The notes beneath the pieces are model-generated. The model was not told the origin of the DNA and did no database searches. It saw nothing but the letters and a program-made list of their open reading frames with translations. Below are positions 25,365 through 33,549 of a DNA stretch of 64,000 bases, piece after piece. This stretch comes from Paraburkholderia sediminicola (GTDB lineage Bacteria; Pseudomonadota; Gammaproteobacteria; Burkholderiales; Burkholderiaceae): assembly GCF_902859805.1 (NCBI RefSeq), contig NZ_CADIKC010000004.1, positions 62,001-126,000 on the forward strand. Reading direction: 5' to 3'. Position 1 is the stretch's first letter, and each line of letters opens with the position of its first letter. Both the position numbers and the translations under genes were made by a program.

Positions 25365-26490
25365 GGGTCTGCTCCAGTTGCACGGGAAGATCGGCAAGCG
25401 CTGCGGCCTGCAATTTGACGCGCCATGCGGCGATACGCCCACCAAGCGCTTCCCACGCGAGCAGGTTCGCGAACAGCAGACCTTGCAAGACGAGCGTAGT
25501 GGCGTCGGGCAGATCGAGCCGGCGTTGCAGCAGAGAGCCGCTCGCCTCGATGCCCCCGATCATCAGCGCACACGCGATGATCGCGAGCGGATTCTGCCGG
25601 GCGGCGAACGCGACCAGGATGCCCGCATAGCCATAACCCGCGAGCAAGGACGCATTTGCGCTGCCCTGCACCGCCGCCACTTCGAACATGCCGCCGAGGC
25701 CGGCTGCGGCGCCACCCAACACGCAAGCGGCAAGAGCCAGCAGATTGACCGGCAAGCCGACCAGGCGTGCCGCGCGATGACTGCCGCCCACCACGCGCAT
25801 CGCAAAGCCCTTGGTGCTGAACTTCACGAACACCCACGCCGCGATGCAAGCGACGACGCCCCAGAACAGTCCCCAGTGTGTGTCGAGTCCGGGGATCGAG
25901 CCGATCATCATCGCGTCGGGCACGGGATAGGTAGACGGCTTGTTCAGGCTCGCCGGGTCGCGTAGCGGCCCTTCCACCAGATGTTTGAAAAGCGCGATTG
26001 CGATATACGACATCAACAGGCTGCTGATCGTCTCGTTGACGCCTCGCCACTGTCGCAATGCGCCCACCGCACCGATCCAGAACCCGCCGGCCAGCATGCC
26101 GGCCACCGCCATCAACGGCGTGGCGACCAGCCACGGCGTGCCGCTCGGCAGCATCTGCGGGACGATTGCCGCGCACATGCCGCCGAGTGCGAGCGCGCCC
26201 TCGCCGCCGATCACGATCAACCCGACCTGAGCGGGCAGCGCGACGCATAACGCGGTCAGCATCAACGGCGACGCGCGCAGCAAGGTGCTCTGCCACGCGA
26301 ACGACGAGCCAAAAGCGCCTTCAAAAATCAGCCCGATTGCATCGAGCGCCGGCTGCCCCTGAACCAGCAGGAATAGCGAAAACAGCAACAGCGTGCCGAG
26401 CACCGCCAACGCGGTCGGCAGCGCGGGCAAGAGCGAAAGCATCACTCTTGCGGTAGAAGCATTGAGGCGCATCACGGCTCCTTCGCTCAT
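25357..26490 (-). CDS. ABC transporter permease, BMP/nucleoside type, first subunit
   Basis: Inner-membrane permease of 377 residues, YufP-like, with a first hydrophobic segment LAVLGTLLLFSLFLLVQ and the typical VGLIVIGGEGALALGGMCAA. Further on, GVNETISSLLMSYIAIALF marks the conserved cytoplasmic/membrane junction of this family. It is followed with overlap by the second permease and preceded by the binding-protein gene, giving the order binding protein, permease, permease, hydrolase, ATPase. Confidence 0.88.
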   Translation of the reverse strand: MSEGAVMRLNASTARVMLSLLPALPTALAVLGTLLLFSLFLLVQGQPALDAIGLIFEGAFGSSFAWQSTLLRASPLMLTALCVALPAQVGLIVIGGEGALALGGMCAAIVPQMLPSGTPWLVATPLMAVAGMLAGGFWIGAVGALRQWRGVNETISSLLMSYIAIALFKHLVEGPLRDPASLNKPSTYPVPDAMMIGSIPGLDTHWGLFWGVVACIAAWVFVKFSTKGFAMRVVGGSHRAARLVGLPVNLLALAACVLGGAAAGLGGMFEVAAVQGSANASLLAGYGYAGILVAFAARQNPLAIIACALMIGGIEASGSLLQRRLDLPDATTLVLQGLLFANLLAWEALGGRIAAWRVKLQAAALADLPVQLEQTHA

Positions 26491-26529
26491 GCAAACTCAC
26501 GCACACTCACACAATCACGCAGGCCACGA

Positions 26530-27627
26530 TCAGATCTGGCCAACGACGCCCGCCACCAGATAGTTCATGCTTTCGAGCGTGTAGTCGGTCTGTATGTGAC
26601 TCGCGCCGGAGGCGATCGCCGTTCCGCCCTTGTTGTCCTTCATCGGTCCTTTGAAGATCACGAAATTGCCGGCCACCATGCTGCCTTTGATCGAGTCGGC
26701 GTTCTGCTTAGCCGGCGCGGTGACTTTCGCGCCGTACGGCGACATCTTCACGAAGCCTTCTTTCAAGCCGCCGCGCAACACATTCGGTTGTGGCGTGCCA
26801 GCCTGTGCGCCCGTGACCAGTTGCTTGTACGGCGTCGCCCAGTCCCATTCCGCGCCGGTCAGATAGCCTTTCGGCGCGAGCGCTGCCTGGCTCGCGTGGT
26901 AACCGCAACTCATCGCCCCGCGCTTTTCCGCCGTTTCGACGACGACCTTCGGACCGTCGACGTGACAGGTCAGCACATCGCAACCCTGATCGATGAGACT
27001 GTTGGTGGCTTCCGCTTCCTTCACCGGCATTGACCAATCGCCCGTAAAAATCACCTGCGTGGTGATCGACGGATCGACGGACTGCGCGCCGAGCGTGAAC
27101 GAATTGATGTTGCGCAGCACCTGCGGAATCGGTTTGGCTGCGACGAAGCCAAGCTTCTTACTCTTCGTCATGTGGCCCGCGACGACGCCGTTCAGATACT
27201 GGCATTCGTCGATATAACCGAAGTAGCTGGTGATGTTCGACGGGTTGCCCTGTTTCCACAATCCGCCGCAATGCGCGAAACGCACTTTCGGATATTTAGC
27301 CGCCATCTTCAGCACGTGCGGATCGAAGTAACCAAACGAGGTCGCGAAAATCAGCGTCGCGCCGTCCTGTTCGATCATCGCTTCCATGGTTTTCTGCACG
27401 GCGATGGTTTCCGGCACGTTCTCCTCTTCCACCACCTTGACGTCAGGTATCTTCTTGATGACGGCGGCAGCGGTCGCCTGGGCCTGGTTGTACCCGTAGT
27501 CGCTGCGCGCGCCGACGTAGATCACGCCGACTGTCGTCTTCGGCGCGGCAAACACCGATTGAATCGGCAGGATATTGCCGAGCGTCAACAGGCTGGCGCT
27601 CTTGATGAAATTGCGGCGACTGGTCAT
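26530..27627 (-). CDS. BMP family ABC substrate-binding protein
   Basis: Periplasmic binding protein of 365 residues. The N-terminus MTSRRNFIKSASLLTLGNIL has a twin-arginine-like SRRNFIK export signal. The BMP fold is recognised by VGVIYVGARSDYGYNQAQ, then FATSFGYFDPHVLKMAAKYP and GYIDECQYLNGVVAGHM. BMP proteins usually bind purine nucleosides; here the genes around it degrade biuret and allophanate, so the ligand is probably a small ureide. ATG 27627 follows AAGGAATTGGACACC. It begins 40 bases after the allophanate hydrolase stop. Confidence 0.9.
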   Translation of the reverse strand: MTSRRNFIKSASLLTLGNILPIQSVFAAPKTTVGVIYVGARSDYGYNQAQATAAAVIKKIPDVKVVEEENVPETIAVQKTMEAMIEQDGATLIFATSFGYFDPHVLKMAAKYPKVRFAHCGGLWKQGNPSNITSYFGYIDECQYLNGVVAGHMTKSKKLGFVAAKPIPQVLRNINSFTLGAQSVDPSITTQVIFTGDWSMPVKEAEATNSLIDQGCDVLTCHVDGPKVVVETAEKRGAMSCGYHASQAALAPKGYLTGAEWDWATPYKQLVTGAQAGTPQPNVLRGGLKEGFVKMSPYGAKVTAPAKQNADSIKGSMVAGNFVIFKGPMKDNKGGTAIASGASHIQTDYTLESMNYLVAGVVGQI

Positions 27628-27667
27628 GGTGTCCAATTCCTTGTGGAGAGGTGAAGAGCGTTGGCCC

Positions 27668-29527
27668 TCAGTTGACATTCAGGCTGTCGAGATAAGCGAG
27701 CCAGCCGCCAAACGAGGTGATGTCTAGTGCGCCGCTGCCGTTGCTCACCGCCGACGGCTCGCAGATGAAGCCCTTCACCGTGAGGCCGTTAGCGAGTTGC
27801 ACTGAGCCGATACCGAGCGGTGCGGGCACGTCGGCGACAAATTTGCCGAAGCTGCGCAGCGGCATTTCCCAGACTTCCACGGCGATGGGTGCGCCTTGCT
27901 GGCCGGTGACGCGCACCAGGCCTGGTTTCGGCGGCTGCGTATTGGCAAGCGCGTAAAGCGTGTAATCGGCGGCGGTTTGTGTCGCCACAACAAAACGCGC
28001 GCCGGCTTCCTGAAGCTGCCAGTTCAGCGGCAGGCCACGCAGATGCGCACCGACCACGGCAAGCGCGACAGTCGGCTCCTGAAACGGCAATGGCGCGATC
28101 GTGTTTGCCACGGGCGCGGTTTTCTTGTCGGTCACGGTCATGGTCCCGTCCGCGTCCGCACCCTCGCTCGCGAACAACGCCTGAATCCGCGCGCCCAGCT
28201 CGGCGAGGCGCCGGTCCGCGCCGCTCGGTGCGATCAGTGTGACGCCGGCGGGCAAGCCGTCCTGGCGACGCTGGCACGGCACGGCCAGCGCGCACAGGTC
28301 GAGCAGGTTGACGAAGTTCGTGTAGTAACCAAGCTGGCTGTTCAACTCGACGGGATTAGCCTGCACGTCGGCAATCAGCGGATGAGTAGGCGTGGTCGGG
28401 ACGATCAGGATGTCGATCGTCTCGAAGAGCTGCTCGGCGTGCCGCTTCAGATCGGCGAGCGCGTACTGGCCGTTGAATGCGTCAGCGGCACTGTAGCGAT
28501 CCGCTTTGCCGATCACCGTGGCGACGACCGGATCGACCGCTTCGTGATGCGTCTCGAAGAATGAACCGAGCGCGGCGCGCCTTTCCGCCACCCAGGGGCC
28601 GTCGTAGAGCAGCGCGGAGACCTGCTTGAGCGGCTGAAAGTCGATCGGCGTGGGCGCGAGATGCAGATGGGTTGAGAGCGTATCGAGTGCGGCCGAGAAG
28701 GCCTGATTCGCCGCTGCGTCCCCGTAGAACTCGAGATGATCCGGCACGCCGATCCGCGGCGCGCCACGCAGGAGCCCGAGTCCCGGGACCTTGCGCGAAT
28801 AGCCGTCGAACGGATCGAAGCACGCGATTTCGTTGAACACGCGCCATGCGTCGTCAACGTCGTGCGCGAACACCGAGATCGTGTCGAGACTGCGGCACGC
28901 CGGCACGACACCGCGCTTGCTGACGAGTCCAAGCGACGGTTTCAGGCCGACCAGTCCATTGAACCCGGCCGGCACGCGCCCAGACCCGGCGGTATCGGTG
29001 CCAAGCGAAAATGCCACGCAACCTGCGGCCACGGCAACCGCCGAGCCTGAGCTCGACCCGCCCGACACGCGCTCGGGAAACGCTGTGTTCCGCACTGCGC
29101 CGTAAGGCGAACGCGTGCCGACGAGGCCGGTTGCGAACTGGTCAAGATTGGTCTTGCCGATCAGGATCGCGCCGGCGTCGATGAGGCGCTGTACGGCGAA
29201 TGCCGAGATCTCCGGCGTATAGCTGAAAGGCTCGCACGCGGCAGTAGTCGGCAGGCCGGCAACGTCGATATTGTCTTTGACCGCGAACGGTACGCCGAAC
29301 AGCGGCATCCGCTCGAAGACGGCGCAGCCCTGTGCTTCATAAAGCGCTTCGAGCGCGTGGGCGCGAGCCTTCAGGTCTGCAGCGGGCACGCGCAGGATCC
29401 AGACTTCCGGCCGGTCGATTTCGGCAATACGAGCAAGCGCCGACGTCACGACCTCGGTCGGCGTGAGACGTTTGGCGGCATACGCCGAGAGGAGACTGCG
29501 GACCTTCAGGGGCGACGAAATTGGCAC
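27668..29527 (-). CDS. atzF: allophanate hydrolase
   Basis: Amidase-signature enzyme of 619 residues, the length of AtzF-type allophanate hydrolases with the C-terminal domain (about 475-619, starting FQEPTVALAVVGAHLRGLPL). The Ser-Ser-Lys triad is K84 (AVKDN), S158 (SGGSSSGS) and S182 (GTDTAGSGRVPAG); the spacings of 74 and 24 residues match AtzF. It converts allophanate to ammonia and CO2. The start is GTG 29527 with AAGGA upstream. It is the first gene of the biuret operon and also the only allophanate hydrolase in view for the guanidine pathway. Confidence 0.92.
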   Translation of the reverse strand: MPISSPLKVRSLLSAYAAKRLTPTEVVTSALARIAEIDRPEVWILRVPAADLKARAHALEALYEAQGCAVFERMPLFGVPFAVKDNIDVAGLPTTAACEPFSYTPEISAFAVQRLIDAGAILIGKTNLDQFATGLVGTRSPYGAVRNTAFPERVSGGSSSGSAVAVAAGCVAFSLGTDTAGSGRVPAGFNGLVGLKPSLGLVSKRGVVPACRSLDTISVFAHDVDDAWRVFNEIACFDPFDGYSRKVPGLGLLRGAPRIGVPDHLEFYGDAAANQAFSAALDTLSTHLHLAPTPIDFQPLKQVSALLYDGPWVAERRAALGSFFETHHEAVDPVVATVIGKADRYSAADAFNGQYALADLKRHAEQLFETIDILIVPTTPTHPLIADVQANPVELNSQLGYYTNFVNLLDLCALAVPCQRRQDGLPAGVTLIAPSGADRRLAELGARIQALFASEGADADGTMTVTDKKTAPVANTIAPLPFQEPTVALAVVGAHLRGLPLNWQLQEAGARFVVATQTAADYTLYALANTQPPKPGLVRVTGQQGAPIAVEVWEMPLRSFGKFVADVPAPLGIGSVQLANGLTVKGFICEPSAVSNGSGALDITSFGGWLAYLDSLNVN

Positions 29528-29548
29528 TGGTTTTTCCTTGAGTTCAAT

Positions 29549-29560
29549 CTTGAATACAAG
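29549..29560. promoter_or_regulatory. short dyad upstream of atzF, candidate GntR operator
   Basis: CTTG AATA CAAG is a 12-base dyad 22 bases before the atzF start and just downstream of the transcription start predicted for the promoter at 29574-29590. GntR/FCD regulators often use sites of this type, and the operon ends with such a regulator. Short, so moderate confidence only. Confidence 0.4.
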
Positions 29561-29573
29561 TTTGGACTCAAAT

Positions 29574-29590
29574 AAGCAGGAGCTATGCCA
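29574..29590 (-). promoter_or_regulatory. candidate sigma-54 (-24/-12) promoter for the biuret operon
   Basis: The minus strand reads TGGCATAGCTCCTGCTT, with GG and GC 10 bases apart, CTGGCA at -24 and TGCTT at -12. Predicted transcription start is near 29564, 37 bases before the atzF start. It resembles the two promoters of the guanidine genes and would place all three transcripts under RpoN and nitrogen control. Confidence 0.6.
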
Positions 29591-29876
29591 GGTGTATTTC
29601 AGGGCCGCCCGAACACGCTGTCAGCCTTACCAGGTCTGGTTTTTTGGCAGGTTTCCGGCGGCGTGGACGGGCCGCGCTGCCGCCCTTCGATCAATGCGTC
29701 ATGGTGCAGCGCTCCCCAACTCGGGGCTCCTGCGCCCTGCATTTGAGCCTGGCCAGGAGTGGCGCGTCGCGATCGCACGTTGCCGCCATGCGCCGATTTT
29801 TTTCGGCGCCGTGCGCGAACCTATACTCGCTACTCCGACGACCTCACTCACTGCTCATCCCCGTAGCGGAGCATCG

Positions 29877-31463
29877 ATGCACGACACCCGACTCGCCCGT
29901 TCGACCGCCGGCATGGTCACCAGCCCTCATGCATTGGCGAGCGAGGCGGGGCGCGACGTATTGCGTGCGGGCGGCAACGCGATCGAGGCCGCGATTGCCA
30001 TCGGCGCGGCGCTCTGCGTGACGTATCCGCATTTCACCGGACTCGGCGGCGACGCTTTCTGGGTGATCGGCGACCGGCAAGGGATGTTGCGCACGGTGTC
30101 GGGCATCGGCCAGGCCGCGCAGCAACTGCCTGCGTTCACCGGCGCCATTCCACTGCGCGGCGCTGCCTCGACACTCACCACGGCCGCGACCGTCGATACA
30201 TGGCGTCAGGCCTACGAGATCAGTGAAGAGGCATGGGGCGGCACGCAATCGTGGTCGTCGCTGTTCGACCGTGCGCTGGAATACGCATCCGATGGCTTCC
30301 CGGTCACGCCCTCGCAGCATTTCTGGCAAAGCATGCGGGTGGACGAATTGCACGCCCTGCCCGGCTTTGCGGCAACTTTCGCGCCGCACGGCCAAATTCC
30401 TGCCATCGGCGAACGCTTCGTGCAACCTGCGCTGACGAAGAGCATCGAGCGAATTGCCCGCTTCGGTGCGCGCGAATTCTATGAGGGCGAGCTTGCAGAG
30501 CGGATCGCGCACGGTTTGCGTGAAGCCGGTTCGCCGCTGACGTTGAGCGATCTGGCGCGAACCCAAGCACGTGATGAGGCGCCATTGCGGGTGGCCTATC
30601 GTGGTGGCGAACTGGTCAGCATGCGGCCGCCGACTCAAGGGGTGACGACGCTGCAGATCATGGGCATGCTCGATCGTTTCGATATTGCGCAGATTGCCGA
30701 GGGCAGCGGCGACTACTACCACCTGCTGGTGGAAGCGGTGAAGTGCGCGTTCGTAGACCGCGACCGCTTCGTGTCCGATCCTGAGTTCAACTGGGTGCCG
30801 GTCGACGACATGCTGTCGCCCGCCGCGCTCGATGCGCATGCACGCTCGATCGATCGGCATGAAGCGCGCGCATGGCCCCACGTGTTCCGCCCGGGCGACA
30901 CAGTGTTTATCGGCGCGACGGATAGCGAAGGCCGCAGCGTCAGTGTTCTGCAAACGGTTTACTTCGACTGGGGCAGCGGCGTGGTGGCGGGCGATACGGG
31001 GATTCTGTGGCACAACCGCGGCGCTTCATTCAGCACGAATCCCCGGCATCACAACGCGCTGCAACCGGGCAAGCGGCCGTTCCACACGCTCAACCCCGGC
31101 ATGTATCTGAAGGATGGCCGGCCACATCTGCTATTCGGCACGCAAGGCGCCGACGGTCAGCCACAAACGCTGGCCGCGATTCTCACGCGGCTGATCGACT
31201 ACGGGATGGACCCGCTCACTGCCCTCGCCCGTCCGCGCTTTCTGCTTGGCAAGACCTTCTCCGATACACGCGATGCGTTGAAGCTCGAAGAGGACGCCGG
31301 CGCCGACGTGTTCGTCGAACTCGCTGCACGTGGGCATGAGGTGAGTGTCATTCCGGCGCAGAGTCCTTTGGCGGGCCATCCAGGCGTGATCCGCATCGAG
31401 CCGGACGGTGCTGCATCAGGCGCGCATGATCCACGCAGCGATGGTCGTGCGCTTGGGGTTTGA
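29877..31463 (+). CDS. gamma-glutamyltransferase family hydrolase (HpxW-like candidate)
   Basis: N-terminal-nucleophile hydrolase of 528 residues. The GGT fold is seen in MVTSPHALASEAGRDVLRAG and GGNAIEAAIAIGAALCV. The autocleavage point is probably the Thr in PGDTVFIGATDSEG, followed by SVSVLQTVYFDWGSGVVAG; the canonical GGT TTHxSVVD is altered, as in oxamate amidohydrolase HpxW and other non-glutathione members. ATG 29877 follows GCGGAGCATCG, and no signal peptide is visible, consistent with a cytoplasmic HpxW-like enzyme. With the HpxZ-like protein in the adjacent operon, an oxalurate/oxamate-type role is possible but unproved. Confidence 0.8.
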   Translation: MHDTRLARSTAGMVTSPHALASEAGRDVLRAGGNAIEAAIAIGAALCVTYPHFTGLGGDAFWVIGDRQGMLRTVSGIGQAAQQLPAFTGAIPLRGAASTLTTAATVDTWRQAYEISEEAWGGTQSWSSLFDRALEYASDGFPVTPSQHFWQSMRVDELHALPGFAATFAPHGQIPAIGERFVQPALTKSIERIARFGAREFYEGELAERIAHGLREAGSPLTLSDLARTQARDEAPLRVAYRGGELVSMRPPTQGVTTLQIMGMLDRFDIAQIAEGSGDYYHLLVEAVKCAFVDRDRFVSDPEFNWVPVDDMLSPAALDAHARSIDRHEARAWPHVFRPGDTVFIGATDSEGRSVSVLQTVYFDWGSGVVAGDTGILWHNRGASFSTNPRHHNALQPGKRPFHTLNPGMYLKDGRPHLLFGTQGADGQPQTLAAILTRLIDYGMDPLTALARPRFLLGKTFSDTRDALKLEEDAGADVFVELAARGHEVSVIPAQSPLAGHPGVIRIEPDGAASGAHDPRSDGRALGV

Positions 31464-31497
31464 GTCGGCCAGGCGTCAAGCGGTCACGTGTCGGTAC

Positions 31498-32271
31498 TCA
31501 CGTAGTTTCCCGCGCTGACGCATTGGCATAGCTCGTGATGCCGAGCAACTGGCCCAGGCTTTTCTCGCCGCGCATCCGCGAGGTTTCGATCCGCTCCTGA
31601 ATGTCGCGAAGATGCGCTTCCATGTGGGCCATTGCGCCCGCTGCATCGCGTGCTTCGATGCAATCGACAATCGTCGCATGCTCCGCGTGCTCGCATGGCG
31701 CGTGCCCAGGCGGTTCATACACACCGACAATGAGCGAGCAGCGCGAAACCAGTTCCTTCAGATAGTTTTGCAGAATCGAGTTGCCCGCGAGCGCGGCGAT
31801 GCGCATATGAAAGCCACTGGCGAGCGTAGCCCACGAAGGTTGGTCGAAGCGATGCATCGCCTCGTGCTCGCTCGCCAGTTGCTGGCGCAAGGCCTTGATG
31901 TCCTGGGCGCTCGCGCGCTGTACGGCCAGCTCGACCAGCATGCGTTCAACGGAGCGCCGCGCCTCGAAGATCTCGCGCGTTTCCTCCGGTGTCGGCTCGG
32001 CGATCACCGCGCCCTTGTTCGGCCGCAGCACGACGATGCCGTCGTAGGCGAGCTTCTCCAGCACCCGCCGCACGACCGCGCGGCCCACACCGAACAGTTG
32101 ACACAGCTCAGGCTCCGGCAGTTTCGTGCCGGGCGTCAAACGATGGTTCAGCACGCCGTCGAAGATCGACTGATAGATACGCGCGTCGACGTCCGCTTCT
32201 TCCTTGGGCGTTTTTCTGGCGCTGGCTGGGCCGGCTTTCGGCTTGGTGCTCGTGCGCGCACTCGTGCTCAT
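31498..32271 (-). CDS. GntR family regulator, FCD type
   Basis: Regulator of 257 residues: a basic, Ala/Lys-rich N-terminal tail, a winged helix (IFDGVLNHRLTPGTKLPEPE, then GRAVVRRVLEKLAYDGIVVL) and an FCD domain (FEARRSVERMLVELAV, FHMRIAALAGNSIL). The ATG at 32271 has an ideal GGAGGTCGC upstream and overlaps the deacetylase stop as ATGA, so both are translated from one message. It could regulate that gene, the neighbouring GGT-like gene or the polyamine-type importer. Confidence 0.87.
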   Translation of the reverse strand: MSTSARTSTKPKAGPASARKTPKEEADVDARIYQSIFDGVLNHRLTPGTKLPEPELCQLFGVGRAVVRRVLEKLAYDGIVVLRPNKGAVIAEPTPEETREIFEARRSVERMLVELAVQRASAQDIKALRQQLASEHEAMHRFDQPSWATLASGFHMRIAALAGNSILQNYLKELVSRCSLIVGVYEPPGHAPCEHAEHATIVDCIEARDAAGAMAHMEAHLRDIQERIETSRMRGEKSLGQLLGITSYANASARETT

Positions 32272-33233
32272 GCGACCTCCGGGCGCAGCACGCCGTCCCG
32301 CTCCAGTTCGTCCATGTGATGCGCGATAGCACCCGGCGTCGTGATCCACACATCGCCTTTTGCTCGTGCCGCGGCGACGTGTTCGAGCGCGCGACGAAGA
32401 TGCCGTAGTCGATATGGCTGCCCCACCAGATAAGGATGCAGTGCGATACCCATCACCAGCGCCTGCGGCTGCGTACCGCGATTAGCCTGTTCGAGCATCT
32501 CGTCGAACTGATCGACGATCATGTCGGCGAACGCGCGGCCGTCCATATGGCGGCCCACCATCATCGGCAGATCGTTGAGTTCCTGCGGGTACGGAATCGA
32601 CCATAACGACCCACTGCGCGTAGCCATGCGTACCGGACGATCGTCGTGACACCAGTTCAGCGTATAGCGATAACCGGTCTCAGCCAGCAGATCGGGCGTC
32701 AGGTGCGATTCGGAGATCCACGGTGAGAGCCAGCCCTGCGGCGGCGTGCCGGACGCTTCGGCGATACGTTCGCGGCAATGCAGAAGCAGTTCGCGTTCGC
32801 CATTTTCGTCGAGGTCGCTTTGCCGATGCGCATTGGTGTGCCCGTGACCGATCAGTTCGTCGCCGCGCGCCACGCAGGCCGCAATCAGCTCCGGGCAATG
32901 GTCGTAGAGCGCGGTATTGATGAGCGTGCCCGCAGGCATTTCAAGCTGGTCGAACAGTTCGATGCAGCGCCACGCGCCCACCCGGTTGCCATACTCGCGC
33001 CAGCTATGGTTCAGCACATCCGGTTGCGGCGAAATCGGGCCGAGCGCGGCGCCGAGTCCCTCGCCGAACGCAAAGTGTTCGATATTGAAGCCGAGATAGA
33101 CCGCGAGCCCGCTATCGCCGGGCCAGCGGAACGCGTCGCTATCCGTGATCGGGCGATAGGAAAAGCGGCCATGGGCGGCGATCGATTGACGGGCGCGATT
33201 CTTTGCTGCGGGCATGTTCCGTGTGTCGTTCAT
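32268..33233 (-). CDS. polysaccharide deacetylase-like protein (PuuE/allantoinase-like group)
   Basis: NodB-fold protein of 321 residues with the order AVYLGFNIEHFAFGEG, ELIGHGHTNAHRQSDL and PQGWLSPWISESHLTPDLLA. The usual metal-binding Asp-Asp of chitin deacetylases is replaced by FNIEHF, as in the PuuE-like amidohydrolase branch of this family, while the HGHTNAH motif is kept. PuuE-type proteins open allantoin and related ureides, so a role in nitrogen catabolism fits the surroundings better than cell-wall work. It is coupled to the GntR gene. Substrate unknown. Confidence 0.78.
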   Translation of the reverse strand: MNDTRNMPAAKNRARQSIAAHGRFSYRPITDSDAFRWPGDSGLAVYLGFNIEHFAFGEGLGAALGPISPQPDVLNHSWREYGNRVGAWRCIELFDQLEMPAGTLINTALYDHCPELIAACVARGDELIGHGHTNAHRQSDLDENGERELLLHCRERIAEASGTPPQGWLSPWISESHLTPDLLAETGYRYTLNWCHDDRPVRMATRSGSLWSIPYPQELNDLPMMVGRHMDGRAFADMIVDQFDEMLEQANRGTQPQALVMGIALHPYLVGQPYRLRHLRRALEHVAAARAKGDVWITTPGAIAHHMDELERDGVLRPEVA

Positions 33234-33549
33234 GTAAAGAAGCCGTAGGTGACGAAAGGCGACGCGTGGCGCCCCGCATGAACCGAGTTGGCCGGATCAT
33301 GCCCCGGGACGGACCGAAGACGCACCGCGATTGCGCAAAAGAAACGCTTTGATCGCTGACGATCGATGCTGCAGATCGTTTGCAATATGTGAGCCAACTC
33401 GTCGACGTTAAGCACACCGGCGTGTTTGCAATCCTCGACCGTCACGAATCGACGGATGGCACATGTCTTGCATTTGGATGACTTCGCCGAGGCATCGCGT
33501 GTGGTTTAGCCTGCGTCAGCACTTCGCCGTTCACGAGGACATCCACTCC
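33234..33549. other. divergent intergenic region of about 315 bases
   Basis: Separates the deacetylase gene (minus) from the importer ATPase gene (plus) and must hold both promoters. Open frames across it lack ribosome sites. No convincing dyad, riboswitch or -24/-12 element was found. Confidence 0.4.

Noticed and set aside
29644..29659. GG-N10-GC match (TTGGCAGGTTTCCGGC) upstream of the GGT-like gene
   Set aside because: Spacing is right but the -12 block is CGGC rather than TTGC, and it lies over 200 bases from the start; probably chance.
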